Source: an uncultured Roseibium sp.
Lineage (GTDB): Bacteria; Pseudomonadota; Alphaproteobacteria; Rhizobiales; Stappiaceae
DNA length: 64,000 bases
Reading direction: 5' to 3'
NCBI RefSeq assembly: GCF_963675985.1
Contig: NZ_OY780957.1
Coordinates: 682,001-746,000, forward strand
How positions within the stretch are numbered: position 1 is the first letter of the stretch; every line of letters starts with the position of its first letter. Positions 43,927 through 52,453 of the stretch are shown one piece after another. The notes below the pieces were generated by a model. That model did no database searches. It was not told the DNA's origin and worked only from the letters and a program-made list of their open reading frames with translations. Both the position numbers and the translations under genes were made by a program.

Positions 43927-43955
43927 TAATACGGATCCGGAGGGCCTGCGGATCA
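43927..43955 (-). promoter_or_regulatory. RpoE-type promoter of SDR gene
   Basis: Minus-strand TGATCC, exactly 18 nt, TATTA, about 65 bp before the SDR start codon. It has the same -35 and spacer as the rpoE promoter. A GATCCGT/ACGGATC inverted repeat (43917-43937) overlaps the -10. Confidence 0.6.
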
Positions 43956-43979
43956 GTCGGGATCAGAGCTAATCGACAG

Positions 43980-45605
43980 TCACTGGAGACGCGCCACATG
44001 CTCGAACAGCAGCGCGACGGCTTCCGCGCCCGGATCGTTGTGCCCCATCAATTGATCCGCATTCAGATAGGAGGCGCGGCCTGCGTTGGCCTTGGCAAGC
44101 GTTGCGGTGTGATCGGCGCCCTTGCGGGCTGTCGCCGCCGCGGCACCGAACCCGTCGCCGAGAGCCTCCAGCGCCGGCTGCAAGGCATCGATCATCGTCC
44201 GGTCGCCCGGTTTAGCGCCACCGATCTGCTGCATCCGCTCCAGTCCGGCCTTCAGCGCGTCCCGCATCTGCAGGCCGGATGACGAGGCATCGCCGGCTGC
44301 CGCAAAGAAGATCGCCAAGAGCACGCCGGAGGACCCGCCCATGGTCTGGCTCAGTTCCTGCCCGATTGCCCGGAACAATTGCGTGGGATCGGCAAGCGGC
44401 AGGCTGTCTATCGATGCGATCAACGCACGCGACGCATTTGCCAGCGTCGAGCCCGTATCCCCGTCACCGGACTTCGCATCCAGGGCATTCAACTTGGCTT
44501 CGGCCGAAATCAGGAGGTCGCAACAGGAGGTCAGGAAGGCCCGGGTGGGGTCATGCGGCGACGGCATCGCCTTGATCGGCGCCAGTCCGTCGGGAAGCGG
44601 AAGCACCCTGGTCTCTTCAAGCGCGACACAACCGGGCCAGCCCGAGACGGGGGTTGGCGCCGACAACAGCTCCGCATCTCCCTCCGCAAGTTCCATCACC
44701 GACACGGAAAAGCCGTGCATGTCGAGAGACGTCATCATGGAGGCCGGCCCGACCATCCATTTGATCTGATGCCCGATGGACGATTGCATCAGTTCATTGG
44801 CGAGCAGCCCCATCTCCAGAACCGACGCCGCGCCGAGGTTGTTGACCAGAGCCACGTGGGGCTTGTCGGACATTGCGACCCGCAGCTTGTCGACAACCGC
44901 GTCCATGGCCTGTTTCGCATCGACGAAAGCGACCTGCTCAAAGCCCGCCTCGCCGTGGATGCCGAGCCCGAGTTCGGCCTTGCCTTGGGGAATACGATGC
45001 TCTTTCGGCGAGCCCGGCACCGTGCAGGTGTCCAGCGACATGCCGATGCTCTTGATGTTTCCGATCACCCGCCGCGCGGTTTCGGCAACCGTCTCCAGCG
45101 CCGCTCCGCTCTCGGCCAATGCGCCGGCAATCTTGTGCACGAACAGGGTTCCGGCGACACCGCGCGCCTGGGGCAGGTCCGGCAAGGCGACGTCGTCGTC
45201 CACCACCACCATGTCGACCTTGTGGCCGAAAGCGCGCGCGCGTTCGGCTGCCAGGCCGAAGTTCAGGCGGTCACCGGTATAGTTCTTCACGATCAGCAGG
45301 CATCCGGCCGGCCCGGTGACGGCGAGAATCGCGGCCAGCACCGCATCGACGGACGGCGATGCGAACACATCGCCGCACACGGCGGCGGTCAGCATGCCCT
45401 TGCCGATGAAGCCCACATGGGCCGGCTCGTGACCCGAACCACCACCGGACACGAGCGCGACCTTTGACTTGGTCCAGTCGCTGCGCACCACGACGCGAAT
45501 GTGCGGATAGCCGTCCAGGCGGGCGAGCGTTCCGCCGGCCGCGGTCAGCGCGCCATCGATGGCTTCGGTGACGAGATCTTCTTTTTTGTTCATGAAATGC
45601 GTCAT
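43980..45605 (-). CDS. Dihydroxyacetone kinase-type enzyme (DhaK-DhaL fusion)
   Basis: 541 residues. An N-terminal DhaK domain (VSGGGSGHEPAHVGFIGKGM near residue 53) has the substrate-binding His in LGLGIHGEAGFE near 215. A C-terminal DhaL ATP-binding domain carries DAKSGDGDTGSTLANASRAL and the GGSSGVLLAIFF loop. Such ATP-dependent kinases phosphorylate dihydroxyacetone, glyceraldehyde or tetruloses such as erythrulose. It is the last gene of the ABC importer operon, 11 bp after the ATPase gene, so it probably phosphorylates the imported ketose or its oxidised polyol. The first ATG (45605) has GGGAGGG upstream. Confidence 0.92.
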   Translation of the reverse strand: MTHFMNKKEDLVTEAIDGALTAAGGTLARLDGYPHIRVVVRSDWTKSKVALVSGGGSGHEPAHVGFIGKGMLTAAVCGDVFASPSVDAVLAAILAVTGPAGCLLIVKNYTGDRLNFGLAAERARAFGHKVDMVVVDDDVALPDLPQARGVAGTLFVHKIAGALAESGAALETVAETARRVIGNIKSIGMSLDTCTVPGSPKEHRIPQGKAELGLGIHGEAGFEQVAFVDAKQAMDAVVDKLRVAMSDKPHVALVNNLGAASVLEMGLLANELMQSSIGHQIKWMVGPASMMTSLDMHGFSVSVMELAEGDAELLSAPTPVSGWPGCVALEETRVLPLPDGLAPIKAMPSPHDPTRAFLTSCCDLLISAEAKLNALDAKSGDGDTGSTLANASRALIASIDSLPLADPTQLFRAIGQELSQTMGGSSGVLLAIFFAAAGDASSSGLQMRDALKAGLERMQQIGGAKPGDRTMIDALQPALEALGDGFGAAAATARKGADHTATLAKANAGRASYLNADQLMGHNDPGAEAVALLFEHVARLQ

Positions 45606-45616
45606 GTGGCCCTCCC

Positions 45617-46612
45617 TCAGGCGAGTCTTGCGCCAGAGGCGTCAAAATAAAGCGGGTTTCTCGGCTGGATCTTCACCATGTCCCCATGGGTCAGCGTCGT
45701 GTGTGCATCCGTTACCGTCACGAGATCATGGTTCTTGAAAACCAGGTGCAGCCGGGTCTGGTCGCCCAAATGCTCGACCCGGTTGACGAAGCTCTCCTCG
45801 CCTTCGCCTTGGACGACATGTTCCGGACGCAGGCCGATGGAAGCGGCCCCGGCAGGCGCTCCGTTGAAAAGGTCGGCGGGCAGGATGTTGATCCGCGGCT
45901 GACCCAGACGACTGGCGGCATAAACGCTGACCGGGTTCTCATAGATGTCCCGCGGCGTGCCGAACTGTACCAGCCTGCCGTTGTCCAGAACTCCGATCTG
46001 GGTCGCCATGGTCATGGCCTCGACCTGATCGTGGGTGACGTAAAGCAGCGTTGCCCCCGAGTTGGCCTGGATGTTCTTCAGTTCCACCCGCAGGTCCGCC
46101 CGCAACTTGGCGTCGAGCGAACTCAACGGCTCGTCCATCAGGTAGACGGACGGATTTCTCACCAGCGCCCGGCCAATGGAAACCCGCTGCATTTCCCCAC
46201 CGGAAAGCGCTGTCGCCTTGTTGTCGAGCTTGTGGGAGATCTGCAGGATCTCCGCGACTTCGGCCACCTTGCGGTCGATCTCCGCCTGCGGGGTGCGCAG
46301 CATCGGCGACTTCAAGGGGAATTCCAGGTTCTCGCGCACGTTCATATGCGGATAGAGCGAGTATTGTTGAAACACCATCGCGACATTGCGATGGGCCGGC
46401 GTCAGGCCGGCCATGGGATGCCCGCCGATGGACACGGACCCGGCATCCGGCGTGTCCAGGCCCGACACCATGCGCAGGAGCGTGGTTTTCCCCGCCCCCG
46501 TCGGCCCGAGCAGGACGACGAAAGACCCGTCCGGGACGGTCATCGTCACATCGTCGAGGGCAACCGTCGATCCGAAGCTTTTGGAAATCCCGGACAGTCT
46601 GACTTCAGCCAT
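45617..46612 (-). CDS. ABC transporter ATP-binding protein (UgpC/MalK-like), first of pair
   Basis: A 331-residue ATPase with Walker A GPTGAGKTTLL, signature ALSGGEMQRVSIGRAL, Walker B VYLMDEPLSSLDAKL and a C-terminal TOBE/OB regulatory part. Two different ATPase genes in one sugar-type importer, as in the rhizobial glycerol (GlpST) system, imply a heterodimeric motor. It overlaps the second ATPase gene by 8 bp. Confidence 0.92.
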   Translation of the reverse strand: MAEVRLSGISKSFGSTVALDDVTMTVPDGSFVVLLGPTGAGKTTLLRMVSGLDTPDAGSVSIGGHPMAGLTPAHRNVAMVFQQYSLYPHMNVRENLEFPLKSPMLRTPQAEIDRKVAEVAEILQISHKLDNKATALSGGEMQRVSIGRALVRNPSVYLMDEPLSSLDAKLRADLRVELKNIQANSGATLLYVTHDQVEAMTMATQIGVLDNGRLVQFGTPRDIYENPVSVYAASRLGQPRINILPADLFNGAPAGAASIGLRPEHVVQGEGEESFVNRVEHLGDQTRLHLVFKNHDLVTVTDAHTTLTHGDMVKIQPRNPLYFDASGARLA

Positions 46613-47705
46613 GGTGAAGGACCTCCTCGTTCGCCTTCGACAGAAGAGCCTTGCCGGTCACCGCGTCGAAGACGGTCAGCTTTCGCACATCCAGATCCAC
46701 GCCGGTCTGCTCCCCGACCCGAACCGGCCGGTCAGAGGGAATGCGCGCCTTAAGGACACCGTGTGCCGTCTCCAGCGTTACGATCTGGGTGGTGCCCAGA
46801 TATTCCTGCGCAACCACCTCGCCGCGATAGGCGGCCCCGTCATTCAGGGTCACGTGTTCCGGCCGCACGCCCAGGGTCAATGCGCCCTGCGCACCGGTCA
46901 GTTGCTCCGGCACCTCGAACTCGGCTTCACCGAGGCTGACTCGTGTCGCGCCGTTGGCAACGGTTCCCTCGAAGTCGAGAAAATTCATCGGCGGAGACCC
47001 GATGAACTCGGCGACGAACTTGGTGGCCGGCCAGTCGTAGATCTGCTGCGGCACACCGAACTGCTCGATCACGCCGTGGTTCATGACGACGATCTTGTCG
47101 CCCATCTGCATGGCTTCCAGCTGATCGTGGGTGACATAGACCGTGGTCGCGCCCATGCGGTCGTGAAGCGCGCGCAGTTCCTCGGCCATGTGTTCGCGGA
47201 ACTCCGCATCCAGCGCACCCAGGGGCTCGTCCATGAAGAAGGCCTTGGGCTCGCGGACGATGGCCCGGCCGAGCGCAACCCTCTGCCGGTCGCCGCCGGA
47301 CAGGCCGCCGACCGGACGGTCGAGCAGATCCTCGATCTGGAGGATCCTGGCGACTTCCGTTACCTTCTCCTTCACCCGCGCCCGGGACATGCCCTGGCTG
47401 ATCAGCGGATAGCTGATGTTCTTGCGCACGTTCATGTGCGGGTAGAGCGCGAACATCTGAAAGACGAAGGCGATGTCCCTCTGGCTCGCCCGCTTCTGGC
47501 TGACTTCCTCGTCGTCGATATAGATGTTTCCGCTCGTCGGCAGTTCGAGCCCGGCCATCATCCGCAGGGTCGTCGTCTTGCCGCAGCCGGACGGTCCGAG
47601 CAGCATGAAAAACTCGCCGTCCTCAATCGTGAACGAGGACGATTTCACAGCGGTGAACGACCCGAATTCCTTGCGCAGATGTTCAATTCTGATCTGGGCC
47701 ATCAT
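46605..47705 (-). CDS. ABC transporter ATP-binding protein (UgpC/MalK-like), second of pair
   Basis: A 366-residue ATPase with Walker A GPSGCGKTTTLRM, signature GLSGGDRQRVALGRAI, Walker B AFFMDEPLGALDAEF and a C-terminal OB-fold regulatory region. It is co-encoded with the 331-residue partner. The gene begins directly after the stop of the 62-residue membrane protein. Confidence 0.92.
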   Translation of the reverse strand: MMAQIRIEHLRKEFGSFTAVKSSSFTIEDGEFFMLLGPSGCGKTTTLRMMAGLELPTSGNIYIDDEEVSQKRASQRDIAFVFQMFALYPHMNVRKNISYPLISQGMSRARVKEKVTEVARILQIEDLLDRPVGGLSGGDRQRVALGRAIVREPKAFFMDEPLGALDAEFREHMAEELRALHDRMGATTVYVTHDQLEAMQMGDKIVVMNHGVIEQFGVPQQIYDWPATKFVAEFIGSPPMNFLDFEGTVANGATRVSLGEAEFEVPEQLTGAQGALTLGVRPEHVTLNDGAAYRGEVVAQEYLGTTQIVTLETAHGVLKARIPSDRPVRVGEQTGVDLDVRKLTVFDAVTGKALLSKANEEVLHHG

Positions 47706-47894
47706 CTACTCCGGGAAATGGCTGACGACGATGAACATCACCGTTCCGACCAAAGTGACAATGAAGGAATAAGTGTAGAGCCACAGGGCGAAGGGCTGCA
47801 TCAGCATGAAGACCCCAAGCGCGATCAGCACGGTGGCAACCATTTCCCACGGTCCCCGGCGAAGCCGCGACAAGTCGTGAAGAAGTGTTCTCAT
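47706..47894 (-). CDS. Small two-helix membrane protein of the ABC operon
   Basis: 62 residues. A basic N-terminus (MRTLLHDLSRLRRG) is followed by two hydrophobic segments (WEMVATVLIALGVFMLMQPF and YTYSFIVTLVGTVMFIVVSH). The ATG overlaps the permease stop (ATGA), and the stop abuts the next ATPase start, so it is firmly part of the operon. Small membrane proteins (DUF2160-like GlpU) occur at this position in rhizobial polyol importers. Homology to them is not demonstrable by eye. Function unknown. Confidence 0.8.
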   Translation of the reverse strand: MRTLLHDLSRLRRGPWEMVATVLIALGVFMLMQPFALWLYTYSFIVTLVGTVMFIVVSHFPE

Positions 47895-48826
47895 TTCCGG
47901 ACAGCTCCGAAGGTGATCCCGCGCAGGAGATGTTTGCGCAGCAGGACGGTGAAAACCATGACGGGCACCAGGAACAGCGTGGCGCCGGCGGCGACCGCGG
48001 GCCAGTCCTTGCCCACGCCGATGATGGTCGGAATGAAAGGCGGTGCCGTCTGGGCCGTTCCCGAGGTCAGCAGAACGGCGAAGGCATATTCGTTCCAGGA
48101 AAAGATCAGGCAGAAAATCGCGGTCGAGGCGATCCCGGTCGCGGCCTGCGGCAGGACCACCTTGTAGAAGGCCTGGAACCGCGTGTAGCCGTCGATCAGG
48201 GCGGCTTCCTCGTATTCGATCGGGATCTCGTCGATGAACCCTTTCAACAACCAGACGGAGAGCGACAGGTTGACCGCCGTGTAGAGCAGGATCATCCCCA
48301 GATGCGTGTCCGACAGGCCGAGTTGGCGGAACATCAGGAAGATCGGGATCGCCACCGCGATCGGCGGCATCATCCGGGTGGACAGGATGAAGAACATCAG
48401 GTCGTCCTTCAGCGGCACCTTGAAGCGCGAGAACCCGTAGGCCGCGAGCGTGCCCAGGAACACCGACAGGAAGGTCGAGCCGAAACCGATGATGACCGAG
48501 TTCAGGAACCGCTCGCCATACCGGCTCGGACCGGAGATCACCATGTCGTACTGGCGGACGACCTTGTCATACCAGGTTTGCGGCGGACCGAGGTCGTCCA
48601 GGGCTTCCGGCGACAGTCTGGTCCGGGTGGTGAACAGGTTGACGTAGCCTTCCAGCGTCGGCTCGAACACCACCTTGGGCGGATAGGCAATGGAATCGTT
48701 CGGCGACTTGAACCCGGTCGCGATGATCCATAACAGCGGCAGCAGGGTCAGGAGTGCATAGCCCATCACCAGCACGCCGGCGATCCATTTCTGCCTGAGG
48801 GACGGCTGGGTAACGGAAAAGCTCAT
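47891..48826 (-). CDS. Carbohydrate ABC transporter permease (MalG/UgpE-like)
   Basis: A 311-residue inner-membrane protein with six predicted helices. The EAA loop EYEEAALIDGYTRFQAFYKVVLP is near residue 215. It pairs with the MalF-like permease encoded immediately upstream (4-bp overlap). A long periplasmic insertion, YVNLFTTRTRLSPEALDDLGPP, is present in the first periplasmic region. Confidence 0.93.
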   Translation of the reverse strand: MSFSVTQPSLRQKWIAGVLVMGYALLTLLPLLWIIATGFKSPNDSIAYPPKVVFEPTLEGYVNLFTTRTRLSPEALDDLGPPQTWYDKVVRQYDMVISGPSRYGERFLNSVIIGFGSTFLSVFLGTLAAYGFSRFKVPLKDDLMFFILSTRMMPPIAVAIPIFLMFRQLGLSDTHLGMILLYTAVNLSLSVWLLKGFIDEIPIEYEEAALIDGYTRFQAFYKVVLPQAATGIASTAIFCLIFSWNEYAFAVLLTSGTAQTAPPFIPTIIGVGKDWPAVAAGATLFLVPVMVFTVLLRKHLLRGITFGAVRK

Positions 48827-49770
48827 CGTTCCTTCACCTTATTCAACGCCTTGACGTAGATTGAGGCCAGACCGAACACGGTCACGAATAGGATCACCGC
48901 GTAGGCGCTGGCATAACCGGTGCGCCACTTCTCGAAGGCTTCCCGCTTGAGGTTGATCGATGTCAGCTCCGTGATGCTGCCGGGCCCGCCGCCCGTGAGC
49001 TGAACCACAAGGTCGAACATCTTGAAATTCTCGATGCCCCGAAACAGGACCGCCAGCATCAGAAACGGCAGGGCCATCGGGATCGTGATGGTCCAGAACT
49101 GGCGCCATTTGCTGGCCCGGTCGCATTCGGCCGCTTCATAGATGGATTCAGGGATCGACCTGAGCCCGGCCAGGCAGATGAGCATGACGAACGGTGTCCA
49201 CATCCAGGTGTCGACGATGACGATGGCCCACGGGGCCAGCGCCACATCGCCGATCATGGAAAAGGACGACGGGTCGGCGCCGGTGAGAAAGCCGATGAAA
49301 TAGTTGAAAAGACCGATTTGCGGCTGATAGAGGAACGTCCAGAAGTTACCGACCACAGCCGGGCTCAGCATCATCGGCAGGACGATGATCGTGGTCCAGA
49401 GATCGTTCCCCTTGAACTTCTTGTTGATCAGATAGGCCAGCGTGAAGCCGATCAGCACCTGCAGCACCAGCGTCCAGAACACAAAATGCGCGGTCGCCTG
49501 CATGGCGTTCCAGATGTCCGGATCGGTCAGGATCCGCTCATAGTTCCTGAGACCAAGCCATTTCAGCTCAGCACCGGTGCGGTTGGCGCGGTAGTTGGTC
49601 AGGCTGAGCCGGATCGTCCAGATCAGCGGAAAGATATTGATCGCCAGCAGCAACAGGATCGACGGCAGGATAAACACCCATCCGACCGCCCGGTCGCTCA
49701 ATCCCTTGATACCGCGCGCGGACCGCCCCTGCGGTGCCGATGGTGGCCGGGCATCCGTTTCATCCGTCAT
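48823..49770 (-). CDS. Carbohydrate ABC transporter permease (MalF/UgpA-like)
   Basis: A 315-residue permease. A polar N-terminal 30 residues are followed by six hydrophobic segments beginning VGWVFILPSILLLLAINIFPLIW. The EAA loop SIYEAAECDRASKWRQFWTITIP is near residue 220. It partners the MalG-like permease and the periplasmic binding protein encoded 82 bp upstream. Confidence 0.93.
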   Translation of the reverse strand: MTDETDARPPSAPQGRSARGIKGLSDRAVGWVFILPSILLLLAINIFPLIWTIRLSLTNYRANRTGAELKWLGLRNYERILTDPDIWNAMQATAHFVFWTLVLQVLIGFTLAYLINKKFKGNDLWTTIIVLPMMLSPAVVGNFWTFLYQPQIGLFNYFIGFLTGADPSSFSMIGDVALAPWAIVIVDTWMWTPFVMLICLAGLRSIPESIYEAAECDRASKWRQFWTITIPMALPFLMLAVLFRGIENFKMFDLVVQLTGGGPGSITELTSINLKREAFEKWRTGYASAYAVILFVTVFGLASIYVKALNKVKER

Positions 49771-49852
49771 GATCGGTTACTCAGTTCGAAAGGGAATGTC
49801 TTGAAGCGTCAGGCGAGGCCTCAACCGGCCCCGCCTGACAGGAGGAAGCCGC

Positions 49853-51178
49853 TTAGAGCTTGCCGTCGTCTTCGAAGGTTTCGGTCCAGTCGCGGACCAG
49901 GCCGTCGAGCGCTTCCTGAGCCGTTCCGTTGCCGGCGACGACATAGTCATGGAACCGCTTCTGGGTATCCTGAAGCAGGATCGCGTAGCTCGGCTCGGCC
50001 CAGAAATCCTTCACGATCGCCATGGAGTCCAGGAAGGTCTGCGCATAGGGCTGGCTTTCCGGGAAGTCGGGCGCAAGCGTCACGGCCTTCAGGCAGGAAA
50101 AGCCGCCCATCTTCCACCATTTCGCCTGAACTTCCGGCTTTGCGAACCACTTGATGTAGTCAAGCGCGGCATCCTTCTTGTCCGAATAGGACACGACGGA
50201 AATCCCCTGCCCGCCGAGCTGGGCGAACTGCTTTCCGTCCGGACCTTTCGGATTGACGAAGTAACCGGTCTTGCCGTGGCCGACATTGGCGTCATTCTCG
50301 AAGCCCGGCCACGTGAAGGCGAAGTTCATCTGCATGGCGACCTGGCCGGACTTGAAGGCGTCAATGCCTTCACTCATGTAGCCGTTGGACGAGCCCGGAG
50401 GCGTGCAGCAGTCATAGAGCGCCTTGTAGTATTCCAGCCCGGCGACCGCGCCCGGCGAGTTGACATAGCCTTCCATGTCATAGGGCTTGTCCGGGTTTTC
50501 ATATTGAAAGCCGAAGCTGTAGAGCACGTCCATCGCGCCCATGGTGATGCCTTCCGAGCCGCGCTCGGTGTAGATGGAGGCGCCGTAGACGGTCTTGCCG
50601 TCGATTTCCCGCCCCTGGAAGAACTCGGCGATGTCCTTGAGTTCCGCAAAGGTCTTGGGCGCGGCCAGATCGCGGCCGTATTTTTCCTTGAACTCGGCCT
50701 GCAGTTCCGGACGTTCGAACCAGTCCTTGCGATAGGTCCAGCCGACCACGTCGCCGAAGGCGGGCAGCGCCCAGTAGTTCGGCGTGTTCTTCGGCCATTC
50801 GGAATAACCGGTCACGGTGGCATCGATGAAGTCGCTCATCTTGATGCCTTCCTTGTCGAAGAAATCGTTGAGCTTCACGTAGTGGCCGTTTTCGGCCGAG
50901 CCGCCGATCCACTGGCTGTCGCCGATCATGAGATCGCACAGTTTGCCACCCGAGTTGAGCTCGTTCAGCATCCGGTCAGCGAAGTTCGGCCAGGGCACGA
51001 ACTCGAAGCTCATCTTGTTGCCGCTCTGGGCCTCGTAGTCCTTGCTGAGTTCGACCAGCGCGTTGGCCGGATCCCAGGACGCCCAGCACAGGGTCAGGTC
51101 CTCCGCCTGCGCAGCATTCGAAAAACCGCTCATCAGCAGACCGCAGGCACCTGCGGCCATCAGAAATCTGGATTTCAT
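49853..51178 (-). CDS. Extracellular solute-binding protein, family 1 (polyol/ketose ABC)
   Basis: A 441-residue periplasmic protein. A signal peptide (MKSRFLMAAGACGLLMSGFSNAAQA) precedes the mature start EDLTLCWASWDPANALVELS. Family 1 features include DLMIGDSQWIGGSAENGHY and VVGWTYRKDWFERPEL. The start is 51178 with a GGGAGG 10 nt upstream; the reading frame stays open further upstream, but that part is not protein-like and overlaps the LacI promoter region. It is the first gene of the importer-kinase operon, divergent from the LacI repressor. Confidence 0.92.
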   Translation of the reverse strand: MKSRFLMAAGACGLLMSGFSNAAQAEDLTLCWASWDPANALVELSKDYEAQSGNKMSFEFVPWPNFADRMLNELNSGGKLCDLMIGDSQWIGGSAENGHYVKLNDFFDKEGIKMSDFIDATVTGYSEWPKNTPNYWALPAFGDVVGWTYRKDWFERPELQAEFKEKYGRDLAAPKTFAELKDIAEFFQGREIDGKTVYGASIYTERGSEGITMGAMDVLYSFGFQYENPDKPYDMEGYVNSPGAVAGLEYYKALYDCCTPPGSSNGYMSEGIDAFKSGQVAMQMNFAFTWPGFENDANVGHGKTGYFVNPKGPDGKQFAQLGGQGISVVSYSDKKDAALDYIKWFAKPEVQAKWWKMGGFSCLKAVTLAPDFPESQPYAQTFLDSMAIVKDFWAEPSYAILLQDTQKRFHDYVVAGNGTAQEALDGLVRDWTETFEDDGKL

Positions 51179-51250
51179 TTTATCAATCCTCCCTAGAACA
51201 GACCGGCCATACCCTCCCCGGCACAGCGGTTCCGTTGCAGGGACACTAAA

Positions 51251-51266
51251 TGAGACACGTGCCTCA
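51251..51266. promoter_or_regulatory. LacI operator, site 1
   Basis: TGAGACACGTGCCTCA, near-palindromic around CACGTG, 73 bp upstream of the binding-protein start and 30 bp (about three helical turns) from site 2, centre to centre. Confidence 0.7.
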
Positions 51267-51280
51267 AAACAAGAAAAAAA

Positions 51281-51296
51281 TGACGCACGTGTCTCA
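51281..51296. promoter_or_regulatory. LacI operator, site 2
   Basis: TGACGCACGTGTCTCA, the near-inverse of site 1 with the same CACGTG core. It lies just before the lacI-type gene, so one repressor could control both directions. Confidence 0.7.
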
Positions 51297-51377
51297 TTTT
51301 GTGCTATGGAAAGAGACAGGAAGCGGAAATCGGTCTCGCTCGCGACACCTTCCGAAGGAAAACAAGCAATTGATAAG

Positions 51378-52433
51378 ATGAAGAAAAATTCATCCCAGGC
51401 ACTCAGCGACCCATTGGCCCGCCCGACCACGAAAGACCTCGCAAAATTTGCGGGCGTGAGCCGGGCCACCGTCGATCGCGTGCTGAACGGACGCGAAGGC
51501 GTCAAGCAGAAGACCATCGATCGCGTCAACGCCGCGATCAAGGAACTGGGCTTCGTCCGCAACCTGTCCGCCGCAAACCTGGCCAAAAACAAGAGCTACC
51601 GGTTCGTCTTCGTTCTGCCCCGCTCAGGCGACCTGTTTCATGAGGAAATCGTGCGCCATATCGACGAGGCGAACAGCATTCTCGTCAACGACATGGTCAC
51701 CACCTACGTCGAACATCTCGACGAGAACGACCCCCACGGGATTGCCGCCTATCTGGGCACCCTGAGCACCGACACGGTCGACGGCGTCGCGATCATGGCG
51801 CCGGAAACGCCGCAGGTGCGCGATGCGATCCACCGCCTGCAGGAACGGGGCGTTCAGGCCCTGCCCTTCATTTCCAACCAGACCGGCACCGGCGACGACT
51901 GGGTCGGGATCGACAACAACGCCGCCGGCGCAACCGCCGCCACCCTGCTCGGCCGGTTTGTTCGGGCGGAAACCGGCAGCATCCTGATCGTCGCCGAAAC
52001 CATGCAATCGCGCGACAGTCTGGAACGGCGCCTCGGGTTCGACCGGATCATCAATTCCCAGTTCCCCCATCTCCACGCGCTGCCGTCGCTTGAGACCTAC
52101 GGTTACCCGGACCGTGCCCGCACCATCATGTCCGCCGCCCTGAAACGGCCGGATATCGTCGCGGCCTATATCCTGTCGTCGGAGGCGCGGGTTCCGCTGA
52201 CGGTCCTGGACGAAATCCGGCTGCCGCAACCGCTCGTGACCATTGCCCATGAGCGGACCCCCTATACCGAGGCCGCGTTGAAAAGCGGCCTGCTTGACGC
52301 CCTGATCACCCAGGATCCCGGCCATCTGGCGAGAAGCGCCATTCGCAAACTGAAAGCCATGACCGATCAGCGCAGCACGCTGTTCTCACAGGAGAAGATC
52401 CGGGTGGAGATCCTTCTGGCCACCAATCTTTGA
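51378..52433 (+). CDS. LacI-family transcriptional repressor
   Basis: About 351 residues. The N-terminal LacI helix-turn-helix with hinge (TTKDLAKFAGVSRATVDRVLNG...) lies at residues 16-60, and a periplasmic-binding-protein-like sensor domain (FVFVLPRSGDLFHEEIVRHI onward) follows. It likely represses the divergent importer-kinase operon until the sugar or polyol binds. The start could be ATG 51378 (MKKNSSQA) or ATG 51306 (MERDRKRK); neither has a strong Shine-Dalgarno. The former matches family length better. Confidence 0.9.
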   Translation: MKKNSSQALSDPLARPTTKDLAKFAGVSRATVDRVLNGREGVKQKTIDRVNAAIKELGFVRNLSAANLAKNKSYRFVFVLPRSGDLFHEEIVRHIDEANSILVNDMVTTYVEHLDENDPHGIAAYLGTLSTDTVDGVAIMAPETPQVRDAIHRLQERGVQALPFISNQTGTGDDWVGIDNNAAGATAATLLGRFVRAETGSILIVAETMQSRDSLERRLGFDRIINSQFPHLHALPSLETYGYPDRARTIMSAALKRPDIVAAYILSSEARVPLTVLDEIRLPQPLVTIAHERTPYTEAALKSGLLDALITQDPGHLARSAIRKLKAMTDQRSTLFSQEKIRVEILLATNL

Positions 52434-52453
52434 CCTGAAATCGCCACTGCTGC

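Noticed and set aside
43960..43965. Second TGATCC-like -35 on the minus strand upstream of the SDR gene
   Set aside because: The sequence 18 nt downstream (TCCGG) does not resemble a -10.
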